DNA from: Pseudoalteromonas piscicida
Lineage (GTDB): Bacteria; Pseudomonadota; Gammaproteobacteria; Enterobacterales; Alteromonadaceae
Reading direction: 5' to 3'
NCBI RefSeq assembly: GCF_002208135.1
Contig: NZ_CP021647.1
Coordinates: forward strand, 58,501 to 122,500
DNA length: 64,000 bases
The notes under the pieces are model-generated. The model was not told where the DNA came from. It did no database searches and saw only the letters and a list, made by a program, of their open reading frames with translations. The translations under genes and the position numbers were made by a program. Of this stretch, positions 62,884 through 64,000 are shown one piece after another; position 1 is the stretch's first letter; each line of letters begins with the position of its first letter.

Positions 62884-63051
62884 CAATCGCACTCTGAATC
62901 CTAGGTACGAGCTGCTTATCTTTGATTGGTATGTATTAAAGAGAGATGTTGTAAGTGTATATAAAGGGAAATTCTATGTTTGTTTGTGAGTAGGGAGTTT
63001 TGCAGCTATTTTACTGAAATTAAGGTGCTATTAAATAGGGTAAGGAAAAGC

Positions 63052-63128
63052 TGGTCGGCATAGCAGGATTTGAACCTGCGACCCCTGACACCCCATGACA
63101 GTGCGCTACCAAGCTGCGCTATATGCCG
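63052..63128 (-). tRNA. tRNA-Pro (anticodon GGG)
   Basis: A 77-nt tRNA including encoded CCA. Acceptor stem CGGCATA / TATGCCG, D arm AGCGCAGCTTGGTAGCGC, anticodon loop ATGGGGT giving GGG, and T arm GCAGGTTCAAATCCTGC. The layout matches E. coli tRNA-Pro(GGG), including the T-T mismatch in the anticodon stem. Confidence 0.95.
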
Positions 63129-63254
63129 ACTTGTGCTTTACTATACGGATTTTTTTTTGAAAGGCAATAAGTGGTTGGTTTGTTTGGACATTAAATGAAC
63201 TCAAGGGCGTGTTTTTGTGTTCTTCTTTATTAAAATTGGGTTTTATAAGAAGAA

Positions 63255-63283
63255 AGCGCACTAAATATAAGCATTAGTGCGCT
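63255..63283 (-). terminator. Terminator of the symporter gene
   Basis: AGCGCACTAA / TTAGTGCGCT, a perfect 10-bp stem. Read on the minus strand it is followed by TTCTTCTTAT. It lies 9 bp beyond the symporter stop codon. Confidence 0.8.
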
Positions 63284-63291
63284 GTATTGGT

Positions 63292-64000
63292 CTATTTAAT
63301 CCAAATGCCTTTTGGTAGTGTTTTTTCTACTTCAGGGTTGGTACTAGGATCAAACTCTGGGGTTACGCCAGCTTTAAGCTGCTTTTTATAATCATTGGCA
63401 AGCCATAGCACGACTTTGCGAAGCATAAAGAGTGCAATCACGTTAACTACAGCCATTAAACCCATTGAAATATCAGCGAGTGTCCAAACCAGTCCAAGTT
63501 CGCTTACCGCACCAAACATTACCATACCTAATACACAAGCTCTGAATACCATCATGCCTTTCTTTGAATGGTGATCTAAGAACAGTAGGTTGGTTTCTGC
63601 ATAACTATAGTTGGCAACAATAGAGGTAAAAGCGAAAAATAGAATAGCTACCGCAACGAAAATTGCGCCCCATTCACCTACATGATGAACCAATGCAGAT
63701 TGCGTTAATTCAATGCCAGTTAAACCAGAGTCTGGCTCAAGCTGACCAGATAAAAGAATAAGCGAAGCGGTCGCGGTACAGATCACTATGGTATCTACAA
63801 ATACACCTAGCATTTGTACATAACCTTGTGATGCTGGATGGTTTGGATTTGGTGTTGCACTTGCTGCTGCGTTTGCAGCGCTACCCATGCCGGCTTCATT
63901 TGAGAATAAGCCGCGCTTGATCCCTTGAAGCATCGCTTGCATTACCGCGTAGCCAATAGCACCAGCCCCCGCTTGCTCAATACCCATTGCACTTTTTACT
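63292..64000 (-). CDS. Alanine/glycine:Na+ symporter (AGCS family), 5' end outside window
   Basis: C-terminal 236 residues of a sodium-coupled amino-acid symporter; the frame is open to the right edge (first visible residues VKSAMGIEQAG), so the Met at 63987 is internal. The AGCS signature GIKRGLFSNEAGMGSAANAAA is present, followed by at least five membrane helices and a hydrophilic tail. Members import alanine or glycine with Na+. It ends at a strong terminator. Confidence 0.93.
   Translation of the reverse strand, partial: VKSAMGIEQAGAGAIGYAVMQAMLQGIKRGLFSNEAGMGSAANAAASATPNPNHPASQGYVQMLGVFVDTIVICTATASLILLSGQLEPDSGLTGIELTQSALVHHVGEWGAIFVAVAILFFAFTSIVANYSYAETNLLFLDHHSKKGMMVFRACVLGMVMFGAVSELGLVWTLADISMGLMAVVNVIALFMLRKVVLWLANDYKKQLKAGVTPEFDPSTNPEVEKTLPKGIWIK

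Noticed and set aside
1..64000. CRISPR array, prophage or integrative element
   Set aside because: No regularly spaced direct repeats, phage structural genes, integrase or attachment-site duplication at the tRNA-Pro gene were seen.

Overview
The window looks like chromosomal DNA of a marine gammaproteobacterium of the Alteromonadales, most probably Pseudoalteromonas or a close relative. This is inferred from gene families and moderately AT-rich composition, because no rRNA or typing marker is present. The supporting traits are many large hybrid sensor kinases, a GGDEF/EAL protein with a periplasmic propeller, NorR-controlled nnrS-hmp, paired bacterioferritins, HME-RND metal efflux, and short interspersed repeats of about 160-200 bp. 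Gene density is high. I see no prophage, CRISPR array, rRNA operon or intact insertion sequence.

Layout. Positions 1-14000 are signalling genes: a NIT-domain hybrid kinase that runs off the left edge, a GAF protein, a CDF transporter with an altered metal site, a second hybrid kinase and a 1495-residue propeller-GGDEF-EAL protein. Positions 14300-23200 cover metals and oxidative stress: bfd, a bacterioferritin pair behind probable Fur boxes, a czc-type efflux cluster without an outer-membrane gene, a second CDF gene, and sodA. Positions 23250-26600 hold alkylation repair (an Ada-AlkA fusion overlapping a methyltransferase gene), a periplasmic binding protein and tdk. Positions 26780-39000 hold a REC-kinase, a decayed M16 protease gene carrying a MITE-like insertion, and a MacAB-type ABC exporter operon. 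That operon has a sigma-54 promoter, two upstream palindromes, an unlisted 33-codon membrane ORF and an adjacent two-component system. Positions 39000-44700 hold a 2OG oxygenase, a phosphatase and a nitric-oxide detoxification unit (norR divergent from a small membrane gene, nnrS and hmp). Positions 44900-45900 hold a second bacterioferritin pair. Positions 46000-50600 hold a periplasmic binding protein overlapping a hybrid kinase. Positions 50600-53800 begin with a FAN1-like/DnaQ-like nuclease fusion directly behind a LexA box. The remainder is mostly single genes: FHA, CBS, M14 peptidase, TerB, Aer-like receptor, glutaredoxin-MauE fusion, secreted nuclease, tRNA-Pro and a partial Na+/alanine symporter.

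How the genes work together. Both bacterioferritin pairs split the work between a subunit that keeps the heme methionine but lacks ferroxidase ligands and a subunit that keeps the ferroxidase site but lacks the heme ligand. Bfd would release the stored iron. CzcIBA and CDF exporters would remove divalent metals. NorR would switch on NnrS and Hmp from a sigma-54 promoter. The ABC exporter operon shows the same control design with its own enhancer-binding protein. DNA damage is covered by the alkylation genes and by the SOS-controlled nuclease fusion.

The observations I rate highest are the SOS-linked FAN1-DnaQ fusion, the sigma-54 exporter operon with its hidden small ORF, and a conserved core of 63-64 bp shared by two repeat families with different ends, one of which has inserted into the M16 pseudogene.
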